Assembly (NCBI GenBank): GCA_016934515.1
Contig: JAFGSR010000083.1
Coordinates: forward strand, 1-35,772
Length of the DNA: 35,772 nucleotides
From: Sedimentisphaerales bacterium
GTDB lineage: Bacteria; Planctomycetota; Phycisphaerae; Sedimentisphaerales; SM23-30
Direction: 5' to 3'
Positions 33,438 to 35,772 of the stretch are shown one piece after another. The translations under genes and the position numbers were made by a program. The notes below the pieces were generated by a model that had not been told where the DNA came from, made no database searches, and saw only the letters and a program-made list of their open reading frames with translations. Within the stretch, counting starts at the first letter, position 1; each line of letters starts with the position of its first letter.

Positions 33438-33788
33438 TTGTTTCTCCATATTCTGCCTATCTCAAAATTAGCCGCTGTGGGACCGTTGTCTTCTCTGGTT
33501 CCCGACGATCACATTCTCAAACAGGTGGATAAGGTTCTGGACCTTTCGTGGTTACGCGGCAAGGGCAAGGATTTATATTGCATGAGCAACGGTCGGCCGG
33601 GTATCGATCCGGAAGCGGTGGTTCGTTTATTTTTTGCGGGCTATACCGAAAAAATAATAATATGGAGTCATTTGTATTTCAGCGCGAAAAAAGCAACTTT
33701 TTTAACCGCCCCTCAGCCAACTATTTTGTTCTTGACGATACTTAATTATCTAGCTTTACTATTTAGAAACATATTTCTGACAGTATAG
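33438..33788 (+). pseudogene. Truncated IS1182-type transposase remnant
   Basis: Only the segment 33486-33653 looks like protein-coding homology: LVPDDHILKQVDKVLDLSWLRGK and NGRPGIDPEAVVRLFFAGY match the N-terminal DUF772 region of IS1182/IS5-type transposases. The frame then runs into unrelated AT-rich sequence and the DDE catalytic part is missing, so this is a dead fragment. No clear terminal inverted repeats are seen. The 429-bp gap between mreD and the transporter is otherwise empty apart from a possible promoter. Confidence 0.75.
33732..33760 (+). promoter_or_regulatory. Possible promoter of the OPA transporter gene
   Basis: TTGACG (33732-33737), a 17-nt spacer and TTTACT (33755-33760). 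The -10 match is weak. AT-rich DNA around it makes chance matches likely. Confidence 0.3.
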
Positions 33789-33845
33789 AAATATCCCCAT
33801 AACGGTAAGACAGTTTAACATTGATACTCATAGTAGGAAGTCAAC

Positions 33846-35195
33846 GTGGTAGGAAAGATCATCAGTTTCTATAAAACCGGTCCGAACAAACCCTTACTTG
33901 ACAATTCTGCTGATATTAAAAAAAACTATGAAAGAAAACGCATATCTGTTACATGGGCTCTTCTTATAGGCTACAGTTTTTTCTATACCTGTAAAGTCAA
34001 TCTCGGGGTGGTAAAAAAACCGTTGCTTGATGCCGGCATACTCGATGTCAAACAGATGGGGCTTATTGGCGCTATCCTGCTATATACATATGGAATTGGT
34101 AAATTTACAAATGGTTTTCTGGCAGACCGGGCAAATGTAAGAAAAATAATCTCAACCGGCCTTATGATTTCGGCGTTGGTGAATCTGATTTTCGGCCTTA
34201 CTACCAATTTTTTCATATTTGCCATTTTATGGGGTATAAACGGTTGGTTTCAGTCCATGGGTTCTGCCCCCAGCGTCGTTTCGATTTGTCAGTGGTTTAG
34301 TAATAACGAAAGGGGTACACGTTACGGCTTGTGGGCAGGTGCACACAATCTTGGCGAGGGTATTACGTTTGTGGGTACTTCGGCACTCGTTGCCTGGTTT
34401 GGATGGCGGATAGGTTTTATAGCACCTGGACTTGTCTGCATAGTTGTCGCATTATTGTTGATGATTTTTCTTGCCGACCGGCCCCAAACCTATGGCCTGC
34501 CCCATGTCGCCGATTACAGACAGGACTATTCAGGGGGAAAACCTTCACATGAAAAAGAAAGTGTTGGCCGGCTTCAGATTATGGTGCTCAAAAGTCCTGT
34601 CGTTTGGATACTTTGTTTAAGTAGTGCCCTGATGTATATGGCTCGGTACGCAATTAACAACTGGGTCATATTGTTTCTCCAGGAAGCAAAAGGTGTTCCA
34701 TTGATAAAAGCCAGTGTCGTAATGATTCCTTACACTATCTGCGGCTTGACAGGAGCCTTGTTATCAGGCTTTATTTCTGATCGCTTCTTTCATTCCAGAA
34801 GGAATTTGCCTGCTCTTATTTATGCTTTGATTGAGATTGCTGGAATGGTTCTTTTATTCCTTGTCCCCCCTGGATACCATTGGATTGATTCGATTGCCAT
34901 GGGTATGTTCGGGTTTGGAATTGGCGGACTAATTGTATTTCTTGCCGGCCTTATGGCTGTTGATGTCTGTCCTAAAAGAGCCGTGGGTGCGGTTAAAGGT
35001 ATTATTGGCTTGTGTAGCTATATCGGTGCAGGTTGTCAGGATTGGATAAGCGGATTATTGATTGACAAAGGTGAAATAGTTATCGATGGCGTAACTACCC
35101 ATAACTTTAGTTATGCATTTTATTTCTGGATTGGCACTTCAGTATTGTCAATGTTATTAACCCTGACTTTATGGAAGGTTAAACCACAGGAATGA
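33846..35195 (+). CDS. MFS transporter, organophosphate:phosphate antiporter (OPA/GlpT/UhpT/UhpC) family
   Basis: 449 residues with about 12 membrane helices. The first helix region SFFYTCKVNLGVVKKPLL, the GIGKFTNGFLADRANVR loop between helices 2 and 3, and GINGWFQSMGSAPSVVSICQWFSNNERGTRYGLW are hallmark OPA segments (compare 'GxGWPPxxRxMxxWF' in GlpT and UhpT). The substrate is probably a sugar phosphate or glycerol phosphate exchanged for phosphate. GTG start at 33846, with AGGAAG five nt upstream. Its coding DNA is more AT-rich than the neighbouring mre genes, and it is bounded by a transposase remnant and a broken RHS gene, so it may have been acquired. Confidence 0.9.
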   Translation: MVGKIISFYKTGPNKPLLDNSADIKKNYERKRISVTWALLIGYSFFYTCKVNLGVVKKPLLDAGILDVKQMGLIGAILLYTYGIGKFTNGFLADRANVRKIISTGLMISALVNLIFGLTTNFFIFAILWGINGWFQSMGSAPSVVSICQWFSNNERGTRYGLWAGAHNLGEGITFVGTSALVAWFGWRIGFIAPGLVCIVVALLLMIFLADRPQTYGLPHVADYRQDYSGGKPSHEKESVGRLQIMVLKSPVVWILCLSSALMYMARYAINNWVILFLQEAKGVPLIKASVVMIPYTICGLTGALLSGFISDRFFHSRRNLPALIYALIEIAGMVLLFLVPPGYHWIDSIAMGMFGFGIGGLIVFLAGLMAVDVCPKRAVGAVKGIIGLCSYIGAGCQDWISGLLIDKGEIVIDGVTTHNFSYAFYFWIGTSVLSMLLTLTLWKVKPQE

Positions 35196-35245
35196 CTCAG
35201 AACGGTTTCTTTGGGTAAATAGGAGGTGTCCGGTACATTTATTAC

Positions 35246-35644
35246 TTGACATTTCTGGTATCTTTCTATTCTTCCGACACCCAGGAATTACACACCAAAT
35301 ACACCTACGACGCCAACGGCTCGCTCATCAGCAAGACCACCCCGGGCGAATCCGAAGACGAAACCATTACCTACGCATACAACCTGCAGAACCGCTTATT
35401 CAAAGTCACCACTAACCTCGAAAGCCCGCCCGATACGGTAAACTGCGTCGAATACACCTACAACGACGCCGGCATCCGCAGCCGCGCCTATAGCTATAAT
35501 GAGAATGTGCCGGAGCAGGAAAAATCCAACGAATCTACCACCCTCTACCTCACCGATCCCGCAAGCTTCAAGCTTTCTTCTCGGTGTTTTTTGCTCTTTC
35601 TCGTGGCCAATAAATCAGCGTCCATCGGAAGTTTTAATCATTAG
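35246..35644 (+). pseudogene. RHS/YD-repeat protein fragment
   Basis: The core (35276-35563) encodes three YD repeats, for example YTYDANGSLISKTT, YAYNLQNRLFKVTT and YTYNDAGIRSRAYS. RHS proteins are normally over 1000 residues, so both ends are missing. After the repeats the frame continues into non-homologous sequence up to 35644. The upstream junction (35221-35275) has no homology either. Composition is strongly C-rich on the plus strand, unlike the transporter next to it. Best seen as a leftover of a large surface or toxin-type RHS gene. Confidence 0.75.
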
Positions 35645-35692
35645 AAAATTTGAAAATTTGGATTTATTTAGGATTTAGAGCTTAGATGACAA

Positions 35693-35740
35693 GGTTCAGG
35701 ACATCGATAACCCGAAAAAGGGTCAGGACATCGATAACCC
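35693..35740. repeat. Tandem 27-bp repeat, possible edge of a mobile element
   Basis: TCAGGACATCGATAACCC occurs twice, at 35696-35713 and 35723-35740, a period of 27 bp. Each copy contains the palindrome ATCGAT. The DNA after the second copy runs to the end of the window with no gene visible. It could be the end of an insertion sequence whose transposase lies beyond 35772. Confidence 0.45.
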
Positions 35741-35772
35741 TTGTGTTTTGTTAGGTCAATTTATGCTGCAAC

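Noticed and set aside
33846..35195. A specific name such as glpT, uhpT or uhpC for the transporter
   Set aside because: The family is clear, but substrate-determining residues cannot be judged by eye and no uhpA/uhpB or glpQ neighbour is present.

Overview
The window looks like part of the chromosome of a strictly or facultatively anaerobic, Gram-negative-type bacterium. It has an energy-converting [NiFe]-hydrogenase fused to an Mrp cation antiporter module, a Rex redox repressor, the mreBCD rod-shape genes, large membrane proteins with TPR tails, and a Tricorn-like protease with a signal peptide. The mix, together with abundant palindromic intergenic repeats, would suit an uncultured PVC/Planctomycetota-type lineage. 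That placement is a low-confidence inference; no rRNA or other phylogenetic marker is present.

Layout. Positions 1-4303 (minus strand) hold two tandem paralogous GT-C-like membrane proteins with C-terminal TPR repeats, driven by a good sigma70-type promoter at 4440-4468. Positions 4530-18957 (minus strand) form one tightly packed operon of 18 genes. In transcription order these are: a HydB-like Fe-S protein and HydG-like flavoprotein (an NAD(P)H diaphorase module as in sulfhydrogenases); a shortened formate-dehydrogenase-like protein; a HycB-like four-cluster ferredoxin; the hydrogenase core (HycD/MbhM, MbhJ, MbhK, MbhL); a NuoL/HyfB-like antiporter subunit; Mrp-type subunits (MbhD/E-like, B, C, D, E, F, G); a HycF-like ferredoxin; and a HycI-like maturation protease. 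It combines parts of formate hydrogenlyase, Mrp-linked Mbh and sulfhydrogenase.

Positions 18958-19549 are a divergent control region with a near-consensus Rex operator (19137-19154). Facing away from the hydrogenase operon is a plus-strand operon (19550-24419): rex, a GAF-domain histidine kinase, a single-domain response regulator, and a very unusual fusion of a histidine kinase to a CoA-disulfide reductase and a rhodanese domain. The simplest reading is that cellular NADH/NAD+ (through Rex) and possibly thiol or polysulfide redox state (through the fusion kinase) control H2 metabolism next door.

Positions 24665-30001 carry a Tricorn-like S41 protease, a DUF362 protein and an MtfA-type metallopeptidase. 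Positions 30297-33416 carry mreB, mreC and mreD behind their own promoter. From 33417 to the end the region looks less stable: a truncated IS1182-type transposase remnant, an OPA-family sugar-phosphate/phosphate transporter of lower GC, a broken RHS-repeat fragment, and a short tandem repeat that may be the edge of another mobile element. No CRISPR array, tRNA or rRNA was seen.
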